Assembly: GCA_017623455.1 (NCBI GenBank)
Contig: JAGAPA010000040.1
Location: forward strand, 60,784 to 124,783
DNA length: 64,000 nucleotides
Reading direction: 5' to 3'
From: Clostridia bacterium
GTDB taxonomy: Bacteria; Bacillota; Clostridia; Christensenellales; Pumilibacteraceae
Shown: in pieces, positions 35,216 through 44,054 of the stretch
Numbering within the stretch: the first letter of the stretch is position 1
How the letters are laid out: each line of letters starts with the position of its first letter
Made by a program: the position numbers and the translations under genes
Notes under the pieces: generated by a model
The model's input: the letters and a program-made list of their open reading frames with translations, nothing else
What the model was told of the DNA's origin: nothing
Databases searched by the model: none

Positions 35216-36355
35216 ATGAAATCTTGGATCACCACATGGGGAAGCTCGTCTGCTCCGGCACCCCGAAACGAATGTAATTATGCAAAAAACCTCACGTTGC
35301 GTTACGCTATACCCGTTCTTAACGACGGAGATAAGGTGAGAGTTACGCTATCCAACTTTTACTCTGACGAAAAGTGTGTCATAAACAGCGTTAGCGTGGG
35401 TAAAGCAAATAAGGTAGGCGATAGAAAAACTTATGAAATAACCAAGCTTACGTTTGGCGGAATACACGAATGTGAAATGGATGCGCATACAACGGTTACG
35501 AGCGACGGACTTGACTACTCTGTAAAAAAAGGCGATATTCTCAACGTTTCGCTTTATATTAAGGACGTAACTAAAATGGCAACCGCAACTCCGCTTACGG
35601 GCAAGTACTCGTACGGATTTATTTGCGAGGACGACCACACAATGAGCGAAGACTTTCCGCTTGTAAAAGAACACGTTACTTCTCGCCACTATTTTATTAC
35701 AGGCGTGGACGTATTAGCCGAAAACGCAAGCGGTTTCGTGTTTTTCGGCGACTCGATAACCTCCTTTTACTGGACGGACGAGCTTAAGGCGTTGCTGTTA
35801 GATGAAAAGGAAAACTCGCACAATCTTTCAATAGTAAGAAAAGCTATTGCAGGCGGAGAGGTTTGGATAGACTATGATTGTTGGGCGTTCCGCCACTACG
35901 GCGAAAGCGGTATAAAACGCTTTGAGCGCGAAATTAACGAACCAAGCAACTGCGACAGTATTTTGGTATTCCATGGCATAAACGATATCATTCACCCAAA
36001 CGGAACTACGTATCGCCCCTTCTCATTCCTTCCCTCGGTAGAAAAGATGATTGAAGGCTTTGAGTTTTACGTGAAAAAAGCAAGAGAACACGGCAAGAAA
36101 ATTTATTTTACCACCATTCTTCCCTTTAAGGGTTGGCGAACCTACGACGAAGAGCGAAACGAGATAAGAAAGAAGCTTAACGAGTGGATAAGAACCACCG
36201 ATCTTATTGACGGTTACGTTGACTTTGACAAGGTTATGCAAGATGAAAACGATCCCGACAAAATACCTGCGCCTCTTACGGAAGAAGGGCTTCACCCCTC
36301 TGTTCAAGGCGCGAAAGTATTAGCAAAAGCGTTTTATGACAAATTCGTTAAATAA
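35216..36355 (+). CDS. SGNH/GDSL-type hydrolase, catalytic Asp replaced by Glu
   Basis: A 379-residue esterase-like protein without a signal peptide. An N-terminal beta domain (about 1-165) precedes the SGNH domain. Block I is FFGDSIT with Ser180 as nucleophile, block II contains Gly213, block III is HGIND (253-257) and block V is EGLHPS with His360. The Asp normally three residues before that His is Glu357 here. Ser, Gly, Asn and His are kept, so activity is plausible but the triad is unusual. Cytoplasmic SGNH proteins in sugar loci often remove acetyl groups from sugars. The neighbouring AraC gene and sialidase-like protein fit such a role. Start after ACAGGAGAT. Confidence 0.87.
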   Translation: MKSWITTWGSSSAPAPRNECNYAKNLTLRYAIPVLNDGDKVRVTLSNFYSDEKCVINSVSVGKANKVGDRKTYEITKLTFGGIHECEMDAHTTVTSDGLDYSVKKGDILNVSLYIKDVTKMATATPLTGKYSYGFICEDDHTMSEDFPLVKEHVTSRHYFITGVDVLAENASGFVFFGDSITSFYWTDELKALLLDEKENSHNLSIVRKAIAGGEVWIDYDCWAFRHYGESGIKRFEREINEPSNCDSILVFHGINDIIHPNGTTYRPFSFLPSVEKMIEGFEFYVKKAREHGKKIYFTTILPFKGWRTYDEERNEIRKKLNEWIRTTDLIDGYVDFDKVMQDENDPDKIPAPLTEEGLHPSVQGAKVLAKAFYDKFVK

Positions 36356-36360
36356 TGGAA

Positions 36361-36400
36361 AATCCGCTACGCATTATTTTGCATAGCGGATTGTTTTATT
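36361..36400 (+). terminator. Terminator of the SGNH hydrolase gene
   Basis: AATCCGCTA (36361-36369) pairs with TAGCGGATT (36384-36392), followed by GTTTTATT. Confidence 0.8.
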
Positions 36401-36453
36401 GATTTTTGACGCAAAATCTCACATACGTGCATAGGAAAATGTTGCAAAACGGA

Positions 36454-37233
36454 TTAGTCGCGTTTCATTTTCTTAAATAACGTATACGCATTTTGGCGCG
36501 TTAGTTCTTCTGCCTCTTTATACCCGATTCCCAAAATCTCGGCAATCTTTTGAGCCTGATACGTTACGTATTTAGGCTCGTTTCTTTTACCTCTGAAAGG
36601 CACGGGAGTAAGGTACGGACAGTCTGTTTCTATAAGCAGTCTATCTTTAGGAAGCTTTCTTATAATCTCGGGCGCTCGCACCGAATTTTTGAACGTTACA
36701 GAACCTGAAAAGGATACGTAAAATCCCATATCCAAATACTGTTTTGCATACTCGTACGAACCCGAATAACAATGCAATACTCCGCCGTTCTTAATATCCG
36801 CCTTGTGCGCTTTTACGATATCGAACGTATCCTCATACGCGTCGCGAATATGAAAAGAAACGGGAAGATCGGTGTTACCTAAAAGCGAAAGCTGCGCGTC
36901 CAACCAATGCTTTTGAACGTTCTTATCGTCGTCGTAGTGATAGTCAAGACCTATCTCGCCAAGCGCCACGACTTTAGGGTGAGAAACAAGTTTAGCTAAA
37001 TCGGGAATAGGATCAAAGCCTTGCTCCATTCTACACGCGTCGGACGGATGAACGCCAACGGTTGCGTAGATATTTGGATTGTTTTTAGCAATCTCCACAC
37101 ATTTATAAGAAGACGCCACGTCGTACGCTACGGTAATTATTTTGTCAAGATTATCGTTTTGCATATTGTCGATAATCTCTCTTGCCTCGCCATACCCCGG
37201 ATCGGTAAGATGGGCGTGGGTGTCTATTAGCAT
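36454..37233 (-). CDS. tatD: TatD-family metal-dependent DNase
   Basis: A 259-residue TIM-barrel hydrolase of the TatD family: 3'-5' exonuclease or D-aminoacyl-related quality-control activity is reported for relatives. Seen: the first metal motif DTHAHLTD, GEIGLDYHYD, PVSFHIRDA, HCYSGS and the last motif LIETDCPYLTP. I chose the start at 37233 (MLIDTHAHL), the normal family N-terminus; the longer frame adds 15 basic residues inside metG. It overlaps the metG end by 7 nt (ATGCTAA), a coupled pair that is common in Firmicutes. Confidence 0.95.
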   Translation of the reverse strand: MLIDTHAHLTDPGYGEAREIIDNMQNDNLDKIITVAYDVASSYKCVEIAKNNPNIYATVGVHPSDACRMEQGFDPIPDLAKLVSHPKVVALGEIGLDYHYDDDKNVQKHWLDAQLSLLGNTDLPVSFHIRDAYEDTFDIVKAHKADIKNGGVLHCYSGSYEYAKQYLDMGFYVSFSGSVTFKNSVRAPEIIRKLPKDRLLIETDCPYLTPVPFRGKRNEPKYVTYQAQKIAEILGIGYKEAEELTRQNAYTLFKKMKRD

Positions 37234-39179
37234 ACCTCTGCTCCGCTTTCGATGAGCTTTTCGGGAGTGATAACGCAAAGCTTTTCGTCCTCACTACCGT
37301 GCTCGCCCGTGCATGCGCACAAAATCATGCCCTTGCTCTCGATGCCTCTTATCTTTCTGGGCTCTAAGTTAGTAACGATAACAACGCGCTTACCAACCAT
37401 TTCTTCGGGAGTGTAGAACTTTGCAATTCCGCTAACGATAGTTCTTACTTCGTCACCGATTTTAACGGTAGACTTTAAGAGTCTGTCAGCCTTTTCTACC
37501 TTTTCGCATGCAAGAATTTCGCCAACGGCAAGTTTTGCCTTGAAAAAGTCGTCGATTGAAATATTAAGTACGGGTTCTTTTTCTTCCATTTTCTGCTCCT
37601 TCTTTTCTTCTTCTTTTGCAAGCTCTTCAGCAAGCTTTTCAAGTTCTGCAAGCTCTTTCTTCAAATCAATTCTGGGGAAGAGAACTTCTATCTCGGTAGT
37701 TGCGTACGAATTAACCTCGCCGTAAACCATAGACTCCAAAGTGTCGGGCACGCATACGCCAAGCGATGCGAAAATCTTTTTGGGAGAAGAAGTGAGGAAG
37801 GGAAGAAGCGCGGTAGAAGTTACTCTGATAGCTTCAAGCAAATTATAGATAACCGCGTTAAGTCTTGTCTTCTCACCGTTCTTATTAAGCTCCCAAGGCT
37901 TGTTAAGGTCGATATATTTGTTTGCAGAGCTTATAACCTCGAAAATACATTCGAGCGCCTTCGTTACGTTTATCTTGTCCATCCAATCCTCGATCTTTTT
38001 ATCGAGCGCATTAACGTTAGCAATAAACGTATTGTCGATTTCGGTAAATTCGGTGGGCTTAGTAACCTTTCCGTCAAAGTACTGCTTACTCATTGCAAGA
38101 GTACGCTTTGCGAGGTTACCCATGTCGTTTACAAGGTCTTGATTGATTCTCGTAATAAACTCCTCGTTGGTGTAATTTCCGTCAGAGCCAAAGGGAATTT
38201 CACGAAGGAGATAGTATCTGATCGCATCTACGCCATAGCGCGCGGAAAGAATATAGGGATCTACTACGTTTCCCTTGCTCTTACTCATTTTATCTCCGCC
38301 AAACAACAACCATCCGTGTCCGTAAACCTTTTTGGGAAGGGGTACGTCCAAAGCCATCAAAAGCGCAGGCCAGATAATAGTATGGAAACGAACGATCTCT
38401 TTTCCTACCATATGAAGATCTGCGGGCCAGAACTTGTTGAAAAGTTCGGGATTCTCGTCGCCATAGCCTAAAGCGGTGATGTAGTTGGAAAGCGCGTCTA
38501 CCCAAACGTATACGATATGCTTGTTATCAAACGTTACGGGCACTCCCCACTTAAACGAAGTACGCGAAACAGCAAGATCGTTAAGACCGTCTTTAAGGAA
38601 GTTGTTTACCATCTCGTTTACTCTGCTTTGAGGCTGAAGAAAATCGGTTGTGGTCAAAAGCTCCTTGATTCTGTCTTGGTACTTGGAAAGACGGAAGAAA
38701 TAACTTTCCTCTTCCGCATCGATTACGTCGCGACCACAGTCGGGGCACTTGCCGTTAACGAGCTGACTTTCCGTCCAGAAAGATTCGCAGGGGGTGCAGT
38801 ATTTTCCCGAATACTTACCCTTATAAATATCGCCTTTTTCGTAAAGCTTGGTGAATATCTTTTGTACAGCCTTCTCGTGGTAATCGTCGGTGGTACGGAT
38901 AAACTTATTGTAAGAAATATCCAAAAGTCCCCAAAGCTTTTGAATGTCGGCAACAAGCTCGTCTACAAACTGCTTGGGCGTAACACCCTTAGCCTCTGCC
39001 TTCTTTTCAATCTTCTGACCGTGCTCGTCAGTTCCCGTAAGGAAGAAAACGTCAAAGCCCTTCATTCTCTTGTATCTTGCGATTGCGTCACAGCACACCG
39101 TGGTATAACAGTGTCCCAAGTGCCACTTTCCGCTGGGATAATAAATAGGGGTAGTAATATAATACTTTTTGTCGCTCAT
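37227..39179 (-). CDS. metG: Methionyl-tRNA synthetase
   Basis: A class I aminoacyl-tRNA synthetase of 650 residues. Seen: the HIGH-type motif as HLGH (about residues 20-23), a zinc knuckle (CTPCESFW and CPDC), the KMSKS loop DKMSKSKGNVVDP, and a C-terminal tRNA-binding EMAP-type domain (about 550-650, KLAVGEILACEKVEKADRLL and RKIRGIESKGMILC) joined by a charged linker. I set the start at 39179 because GAGGAGG precedes it and the protein begins at the catalytic fold. Cotranscribed with tatD. Confidence 0.98.
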   Translation of the reverse strand: MSDKKYYITTPIYYPSGKWHLGHCYTTVCCDAIARYKRMKGFDVFFLTGTDEHGQKIEKKAEAKGVTPKQFVDELVADIQKLWGLLDISYNKFIRTTDDYHEKAVQKIFTKLYEKGDIYKGKYSGKYCTPCESFWTESQLVNGKCPDCGRDVIDAEEESYFFRLSKYQDRIKELLTTTDFLQPQSRVNEMVNNFLKDGLNDLAVSRTSFKWGVPVTFDNKHIVYVWVDALSNYITALGYGDENPELFNKFWPADLHMVGKEIVRFHTIIWPALLMALDVPLPKKVYGHGWLLFGGDKMSKSKGNVVDPYILSARYGVDAIRYYLLREIPFGSDGNYTNEEFITRINQDLVNDMGNLAKRTLAMSKQYFDGKVTKPTEFTEIDNTFIANVNALDKKIEDWMDKINVTKALECIFEVISSANKYIDLNKPWELNKNGEKTRLNAVIYNLLEAIRVTSTALLPFLTSSPKKIFASLGVCVPDTLESMVYGEVNSYATTEIEVLFPRIDLKKELAELEKLAEELAKEEEKKEQKMEEKEPVLNISIDDFFKAKLAVGEILACEKVEKADRLLKSTVKIGDEVRTIVSGIAKFYTPEEMVGKRVVIVTNLEPRKIRGIESKGMILCACTGEHGSEDEKLCVITPEKLIESGAEVC

Positions 39180-39210
39180 AAGAGTAACCTCCTCATGTCT
39201 TTTCCCGTAT

Positions 39211-39239
39211 ATTATAACCAAATTTTGACGAAAAAGCAA
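39211..39239 (-). promoter_or_regulatory. Promoter of metG-tatD
   Basis: Minus strand TTGCTT (39239-39234), 17-bp spacer, TATAAT (39216-39211). The short leader leaves no room for a T-box. Confidence 0.7.
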
Positions 39240-39416
39240 ACGAATAATATATTAAATAATATATTTTCCCTTATTTTCACGCCAAAAAACGCAAATTCGG
39301 GCTAACCTGATCAAAAATTTTCCACTTTCACTCCAAAACCGCATTACGCTAAATTTGTCGAAAACGTATTTACGGAAAAGCGCGCAAATAAAAATAATAG
39401 CAAAAGGAGTGATTTT

Positions 39417-40028
39417 ATGAGCGCAATTTGGACTATTCTTATGCTTTCTTCTCTTGCTGTTTTGATTTTTACCGATCCGCAAACCGCACTTAGCTCGATG
39501 CTTAAAGGCAGTGAAAACGCGGTAGACTTATCCGTTAAGCTCGTTGCTTCATACGCTTTTTGGATGGGGCTGTTTTCTCTTTTGGAAAAACTGAAAATAA
39601 CCGATCTGCTGGCAAAAATCCTGAAAAAACCAATACGCTTCCTCTTCCCCGGCGAGGATGAAAAAACCGAAAAATTCATTACGATGAACGTTTCCGCAAA
39701 CCTTTTAGGCTTAGGTAACGCGGCGACGCCCATGGGTATAAACGCGGTAAAACATATGCACGGGAATAGCTCTTTTGACAATATATCCACCTTTCTGGTC
39801 TTGTCCGCTACCTCGTTGCAAATTCTGCCCACCACCGTGATCTCCATGCGAGTGAGCGCAGGTTCAACTTCTCCAATGAGTATATTTATTCCCTCCCTTA
39901 TCGCTACCGTTTCGTCCACGCTTTTGGGGATTATAATATGTAAGACTATACGCGCAATCAAACAAAAAACGCAAAAAAGTCGCATTTTAACACATACGTA
40001 TGCGCGAAAATCAAACAACACGATATGA
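39417..40028 (+). CDS. spmA: Spore maturation protein A
   Basis: A 203-residue membrane protein of the nucleoside-recognition (Gate) family. In Bacillus and Clostridium, SpmA with SpmB is needed for dehydration of the spore core. Seen: hydrophobic helices, the ENAVDLSVKLVASYAFWMG segment and the family motif NLLGLGNAATPMGINAVK. The C-terminal tail is basic. The ribosome site is AAAAGGAG, and the stop overlaps the spmB start (ATGA). Presence of the pair suggests a spore former or recent descent from one; no other sporulation gene lies in this window. Confidence 0.93.
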   Translation: MSAIWTILMLSSLAVLIFTDPQTALSSMLKGSENAVDLSVKLVASYAFWMGLFSLLEKLKITDLLAKILKKPIRFLFPGEDEKTEKFITMNVSANLLGLGNAATPMGINAVKHMHGNSSFDNISTFLVLSATSLQILPTTVISMRVSAGSTSPMSIFIPSLIATVSSTLLGIIICKTIRAIKQKTQKSRILTHTYARKSNNTI

Positions 40029-40531
40029 TAAGCGTAAGTGATTATATTGTTCCAATAATATTTTTTACCGTACTTTTGCTATCCGTAATAAAGAAAAAGG
40101 ACGCGTATAACGGATTTATTGACGGAAGCAAAAACGCAATAAGCTTGATGTGTAACGTATTCCCATACCTTGTTACCGTTATGATCGCAATACAGCTTTT
40201 TAAGGCGAGCGGAATAGCCAACAGGCTCTCTTTTACCCTTGCTCCGATATTCAAATTTATAGGGATACCAAGCGAGCTTACGGAGCTTATGATAATACGT
40301 CCCGTAAGCGGTGCGGGTGCTATGGCGGTGCTTGAAAACATTTTCGTAACTTACGGACCGGACAGTTTTATCGGAAAGTGCGCCTCCGTAATATACGGGT
40401 CGAGCGAAACGGTATTCTACATCTCCGCAGTATATTTTTCGGGCGTAGACGGCAAAGCAAAAGGCTACGCAATTCCCGTTGCCCTTGTTTGTACCTTTAT
40501 AGGTTATATAATAGGTTGCGCCCTGCTGTAA
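40025..40531 (+). CDS. spmB: Spore maturation protein B
   Basis: A 168-residue membrane protein, partner of SpmA. Seen: the FIDGSKNAISLMCNVFPYLVTVM segment, RPVSGAGAMAVLENIF and the C-terminal YGSSETVFYISAVYFS region typical of SpmB. The start codon overlaps the spmA stop by 4 nt, so the two are coupled. A terminator follows. Confidence 0.93.
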   Translation: MISVSDYIVPIIFFTVLLLSVIKKKDAYNGFIDGSKNAISLMCNVFPYLVTVMIAIQLFKASGIANRLSFTLAPIFKFIGIPSELTELMIIRPVSGAGAMAVLENIFVTYGPDSFIGKCASVIYGSSETVFYISAVYFSGVDGKAKGYAIPVALVCTFIGYIIGCALL

Positions 40532-40568
40532 AAGTGTAATAGTATAACCCTCGTAATAACTAATATAA

Positions 40569-40611
40569 AACCGTATGTACGGATTTCGTGCATACGGTTA
40601 TTGGTTTTTTG
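40569..40611. terminator. Bidirectional terminator between spmB and uppS
   Basis: AACCGTATG (40569-40577) pairs with CATACGGTT (40591-40599), with T-rich sequence on both sides. It serves converging transcripts. Confidence 0.75.
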
Positions 40612-41304
40612 TTAAATTTTGCCAAATCTTCTCTTACGGTTATTATACCAATCGAACGCTTCGTCCATATCGTCACCCGTAAATTCGGGGAAGAATTTAT
40701 CCGAAAAGTACAGCTCGGCATAAGACGATTGGTAGAGCATAAAGTTAGAAAGTCGACGCTCTCCGCCCGTTCTTATAATAAGATCGAGGTCGATGGGTAC
40801 GTCGAGAGAGGAGAGAAAGCTTGACTCGGTTACCCTTTCGCCACTGTCTATAGCCGTGTTGATTGCGTTTACGATCTCGTTTCTGCTACCGTACGCGATA
40901 CCGATATAAGCGGTTCTTCCGCTACCCTTAAACTTGTTGAGTGCGTTTTGCGCTTTTTGCATGGACGCGCGCACAATACCTGGCAACACGTCAAGGTTAC
41001 CAACGTATACAACGGACGCCTGCTTTTCCGTCATCATGGTAACGAACTTTTCGTAAATGTCAAGCATTAAGTCGAAAATATGCGAAAGCTCAGTCGTAGG
41101 TCTGGACATATTCTCTGTGGACAAGCCGTAACACATAATATTCTCCACGCCCTTATCAAACGCATGCGCGATAAGCGAGGTCATGGTTATTATTCCCTGA
41201 GTGTGTCCTTCCAAACGCGGTTTGTTTTGAGTTTGCGCCCACCTACCGTTGCCGTCCATAATAAGACCGACGTTACGTAAAACATTTTCTTTCATACTCT
41301 GCAC
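40612..41304 (-). CDS. uppS: Isoprenyl transferase (undecaprenyl diphosphate synthase type)
   Basis: A 230-residue cis-prenyltransferase that extends farnesyl diphosphate with IPP to a long-chain prenyl diphosphate, the cell-wall lipid carrier precursor. Seen: GLIMDGNGRWA with the catalytic Asp, then GHTQGI, and the C-terminal IIRTGGERRLSNFMLYQSSYAELYF with the substrate-binding Arg residues. It starts with GTG 2 nt after the radical SAM stop; an ATG three codons later (41295) is possible. It is last in the RiPP-like string. The usual neighbours (cdsA, frr, dxr) are absent, so this could be a second copy dedicated to the cluster. Confidence 0.9.
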   Translation of the reverse strand: MQSMKENVLRNVGLIMDGNGRWAQTQNKPRLEGHTQGIITMTSLIAHAFDKGVENIMCYGLSTENMSRPTTELSHIFDLMLDIYEKFVTMMTEKQASVVYVGNLDVLPGIVRASMQKAQNALNKFKGSGRTAYIGIAYGSRNEIVNAINTAIDSGERVTESSFLSSLDVPIDLDLIIRTGGERRLSNFMLYQSSYAELYFSDKFFPEFTGDDMDEAFDWYNNRKRRFGKI

Positions 41305-41306
41305 CG

Positions 41307-42431
41307 TTATATATTATCGTTTTCGGGAATAGATGTTGCCTGAACCAAAGCCTTCTTAAAGTGAGGATTGTACTCGGACAAATCCGCCTTGCTTGCAAGA
41401 AGCTCGTCTATTCTTGATTTTACGTGCTTGTACATCGTCTTGAAGAAATAACAGTATTGGGGATTTTGCTTTGTGATATCTCCGTGAGATATCGCCTCGT
41501 CCGTACATCCGCCCTTGCAGTAATCAAAAAATTCACACTTATCCGCACAGCTCTTTCTTCTTACAATAGCTCCGCCGATATACTCCTTAAAGCCTTGAGA
41601 ATTAAAGATATCGCTCTTGGTTTTCGCATCGTCCACGTTTCCAAAACAGTATTTGTGCGCAGCCTCTCTGCTGCAGCCGTAAATACTTCCGGTCTTGTCC
41701 ATGCAGAAGAAGTTTCCTATACAGCTACCGTTTCCGCAATATTCTCCACCGCACTTTAAGATCTTGTTCATCATATACGTAAAGTTTCTTACCGACGTTC
41801 CCTCTTTATCCTTCATCCAAACGTCGAAAAGCTCTACCATTTGCTCAACGTAAGACTGTACGGGCAAAACGTCTATATCCTTTGCATTACCCTCGATAAA
41901 CACGTAGCTGAAATCCACGGGCATACCGAACTGCTTGAGATAGTCGTAATTTTTACGGATATCGTAATTTTTGTCGGCAACGACTGCAATGCAACCGAAA
42001 TGCATTTTATTTTTTCTCAAAAGCTCTATGGCTTTAAGCGTATCCTCGGTTTTACCGCGGTACTCGTCGTTGTACAGCCCGTCAAAAGAAATACCCACTG
42101 CAATATGATGCTTTTTGAAAAAGTTAAGCCACTTCTCGTCAAGAAGGGTTGCGTTGGTCTGTACGCTGTTAACGAACTTAACACCGCTTGCAACGGTAAG
42201 ACGTTTTTCGATTTCGAGCACCTTTTCATAAAACTCACGACCTGCAAGCAAAGGCTCGCCTCCGTGGAAAATAATACCTATCTCATCATGCTCGTCAAAC
42301 AGAGAAATAAGCTTTTCGATTTTTTCGGGCGCAATGGTTTCGTGCTTAAAATCCGCGCCTGCATTGTAGCAGTACTTACATCTTAAGTTGCAACCGTTAG
42401 TTACCTTTATTATAAGCTGAATTCTTTTCAT
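41307..42431 (-). CDS. Radical SAM/SPASM peptide-modifying enzyme
   Basis: A 374-residue radical SAM protein. The SAM-cluster motif CNLRCKYC is at residues 15-22. A Cys-rich SPASM domain (about 253-330: CGGEYC, CIGNFFC, YGC, then CADKCEFFDYCKGGC) can hold two auxiliary 4Fe-4S clusters. This architecture is shared by sulfatase maturases and by RiPP maturases that build thioether or C-C links in peptides. No sulfatase is in the window; two Cys-Cys-ending peptides lie upstream in the same string, so peptide maturation is the best guess. The start lies 35 nt inside the end of the DUF5685 gene, indicating coupled translation. Confidence 0.88.
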   Translation of the reverse strand: MKRIQLIIKVTNGCNLRCKYCYNAGADFKHETIAPEKIEKLISLFDEHDEIGIIFHGGEPLLAGREFYEKVLEIEKRLTVASGVKFVNSVQTNATLLDEKWLNFFKKHHIAVGISFDGLYNDEYRGKTEDTLKAIELLRKNKMHFGCIAVVADKNYDIRKNYDYLKQFGMPVDFSYVFIEGNAKDIDVLPVQSYVEQMVELFDVWMKDKEGTSVRNFTYMMNKILKCGGEYCGNGSCIGNFFCMDKTGSIYGCSREAAHKYCFGNVDDAKTKSDIFNSQGFKEYIGGAIVRRKSCADKCEFFDYCKGGCTDEAISHGDITKQNPQYCYFFKTMYKHVKSRIDELLASKADLSEYNPHFKKALVQATSIPENDNI

Positions 42432-43341
42432 TTTTTTCTCTTATCCTCTTATACTCAATGCTTCTCAAATTTTTAATACACGTATGCCTGAAATAGTGAT
42501 AACTTATGTCTTTTCCGTTTATAATATCGGGGATCAGAGTAGCCATGGAATGTCTAAGTATCTTGTTAAGTACAATCCACTCGGTAGAGCCGTCGCAAAT
42601 ATTATACAAGGCTTCCTTCATGCCCTCAATTTCTTTTCTTACCAACGGAATAAGCTCCCAATAATACTTATCGAAAAGCTCGCTCAACGTGTTACAACCT
42701 TCGCGCTTTAACGAGTTTGGCAAATTACGTTTTACGTCCTCATTATAATCGTCGAACATATCGATCAAAAGCACCCATCTCGAAATACGTCTGATGCAAT
42801 CGAAGTATTTTTCATCAAAGTCGAAATATCTCCTAAAGCCGTTTACCACCGCGTCCGCATAAGCGGAAAGCACTTCTTCTATCGGCGCGCCCGCTTGCTG
42901 AATAGTGTCCATTTTTACAATATCGGCATCAGACTTAGCATAAACCTCTTTGTTGTTTTCCACAGTCTTTTTCATAAGTCTGCCAAACAGAAGCTTTGCC
43001 CAAAACGCTTTAGCTTTATCTCCGTCCGTTTCGTTGTCTTTTACTTTGATATAAAACCCTATTAAAGAAAGCTCGGCAATTAAATTACCTAGCTTATCTT
43101 CCTTATAGTAGTTTTTATTCTTAGTTTTTATTCTCTCACACGCAAAAAGTGGGGGACGTTGATCACTCCCCGCAACTGCAACAACTAAATTATAGACCGC
43201 AGCATCGTACGTGGTTAAGTATCTTGCAGGCTGACCGCCTTTGTTCCATAAGCAATAGCACAATCTGCAATAGTACGCGTTAAAAACGTTTCTTTCGTTA
43301 TTTTTTAAGAAAACTTTGTCCGGATCAAAATAACCGTACAT
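42397..43341 (-). CDS. DUF5685 family protein, RiPP partner candidate
   Basis: A 314-residue protein starting MYGYFDPDKVFL, with YYCRLCYCLW near residues 25-34 and STYD-like TTYDAAVYN. This pattern matches the DUF5685 family of Clostridia, which has no assigned function. It is mostly helical with no clear membrane segment. I set the start at 43341, only 4 nt after the stop of the first precursor peptide (TGATTTTATG). No ribosome site is seen there, so translation is probably coupled to that peptide. It overlaps the radical SAM gene by 35 nt. Position between precursor and maturase suggests a role in peptide binding or processing. Confidence 0.8.
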   Translation of the reverse strand: MYGYFDPDKVFLKNNERNVFNAYYCRLCYCLWNKGGQPARYLTTYDAAVYNLVVAVAGSDQRPPLFACERIKTKNKNYYKEDKLGNLIAELSLIGFYIKVKDNETDGDKAKAFWAKLLFGRLMKKTVENNKEVYAKSDADIVKMDTIQQAGAPIEEVLSAYADAVVNGFRRYFDFDEKYFDCIRRISRWVLLIDMFDDYNEDVKRNLPNSLKREGCNTLSELFDKYYWELIPLVRKEIEGMKEALYNICDGSTEWIVLNKILRHSMATLIPDIINGKDISYHYFRHTCIKNLRSIEYKRIREKNEKNSAYNKGN

Positions 43342-43345
43342 AAAA

Positions 43346-43498
43346 TCAGCAACAACCGTCAGTATGAGTCTGACTGTAAACAGCATAACCCATAGTATAA
43401 AGTCCGTTATCCTTATCCTGAGCGTTGTATTCCTTCAAAAGTTCTTCTCCACTCTTCTCTTCACTTGCAAGTGCCTTAGTCAATTCTTTTGTTTCCAT
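43346..43498 (-). CDS. Putative RiPP precursor peptide 1 (50 residues)
   Basis: A short peptide starting METKELTKAL and ending QTHTDGCC. It is acidic and helix-prone in the first 30 residues (leader-like, SGEELLKEYNAQDKDNG), with a short Tyr-rich, Cys-Cys-ended tail (core-like, MGYAVYSQTHTDGCC). A second copy at 43824 matches at about 40 of 49 positions. The ribosome site is GGAGAA, 6 nt before the ATG. It has its own perfect sigma-A promoter (43576-43604) and runs directly into DUF5685 and the radical SAM gene. No signal peptide and no Gly-Gly site are seen. The stop is TGA. Confidence 0.82.
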   Translation of the reverse strand: METKELTKALASEEKSGEELLKEYNAQDKDNGLYTMGYAVYSQTHTDGCC

Positions 43499-43575
43499 TC
43501 TTGTTCTCCATAGTATACTTGGATAATTACGATGCCAAATCCGTTGCTGCAACTACAACTATTATCTTGTGTTAT

Positions 43576-43604
43576 ATTATAAAGCAAAATTCTATCTGTG
43601 TCAA
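43576..43604 (-). promoter_or_regulatory. Perfect sigma-A promoter of precursor peptide 1
   Basis: Minus strand TTGACA (43604-43599), 17-bp spacer, TATAAT (43581-43576). Both hexamers are exact consensus. The leader is about 70 nt. The preceding bases AACAG are the same as at the promoter of peptide 2. Confidence 0.85.
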
Positions 43605-43674
43605 CTGTTTTTATAAAAAACCTCTTAATTTTGCTATAATAGCGGTAACGCTTTCCCGTTAGGTTTTCCGACAA

Positions 43675-43712
43675 AATGAAAACGCCGTCCCCGATATTAT
43701 TTCAGGACGGCT
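43675..43712 (-). terminator. Terminator between the two precursor peptide genes
   Basis: On the minus strand GCCGTCC (43711-43705) pairs with GGACGGC (43690-43684), followed by GTTTTCATTTTG. It would separate the peptide 2 transcript from the peptide 1 operon. Confidence 0.65.
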
Positions 43713-43823
43713 CGTCAAAATTTCTGCATGTCATTAACCTAAACGCCAAGCTATTTTTCAATTCTTGCGTTTCAACTACTCTAAGCTCGGCTTAAATTTT
43801 CAAGCGTAAACGGTTTGCAAATC

Positions 43824-43973
43824 TTAGCAACAACCGTCACTGTGAGTCTGGGCGTAAACGCTATAACCCATGTTATATCCGTTATCTTTATCCTGAGCGT
43901 TGTACTCTTTCAAAAGTTCTTCTCCGCTCATTTCTTCGATCTCAAGTACCTTAACCAATTCTTTAGTTTCCAT
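43824..43973 (-). CDS. Putative RiPP precursor peptide 2 (49 residues)
   Basis: A paralogue of the peptide at 43346: it starts METKELVKVL and ends QTHSDGCC, with the central SGEELLKEYNAQDKDNG identical. Changes cluster in the leader middle and at single core positions (A/S, S/A, T/S), as expected for duplicated precursors under constraint. The ribosome site is TATGGAGAA, 7 nt before the ATG. It has its own perfect promoter and a terminator-like hairpin about 110 nt downstream, so it can be made as a separate abundant transcript. The stop is TAA. Confidence 0.82.
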   Translation of the reverse strand: METKELVKVLEIEEMSGEELLKEYNAQDKDNGYNMGYSVYAQTHSDGCC

Positions 43974-44054
43974 TTTTATTCTCCATACGTTTGATTTTTA
44001 GTGCGCGTAAGCTGTTTTTTGATACGAATTACACACTCTTATCACTTGTCTATC

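Noticed and set aside
39180-39416. T-box riboswitch before metG
   Set aside because: The predicted leader is only about 25 nt and has no specifier stem or T-box sequence.
43346-43348. Possible selenocysteine (TGA) extending precursor peptide 1 beyond Cys-Cys
   Set aside because: The paralogous peptide ends at the same point with TAA, and no SECIS-like hairpin directly follows. TGA is a normal stop.
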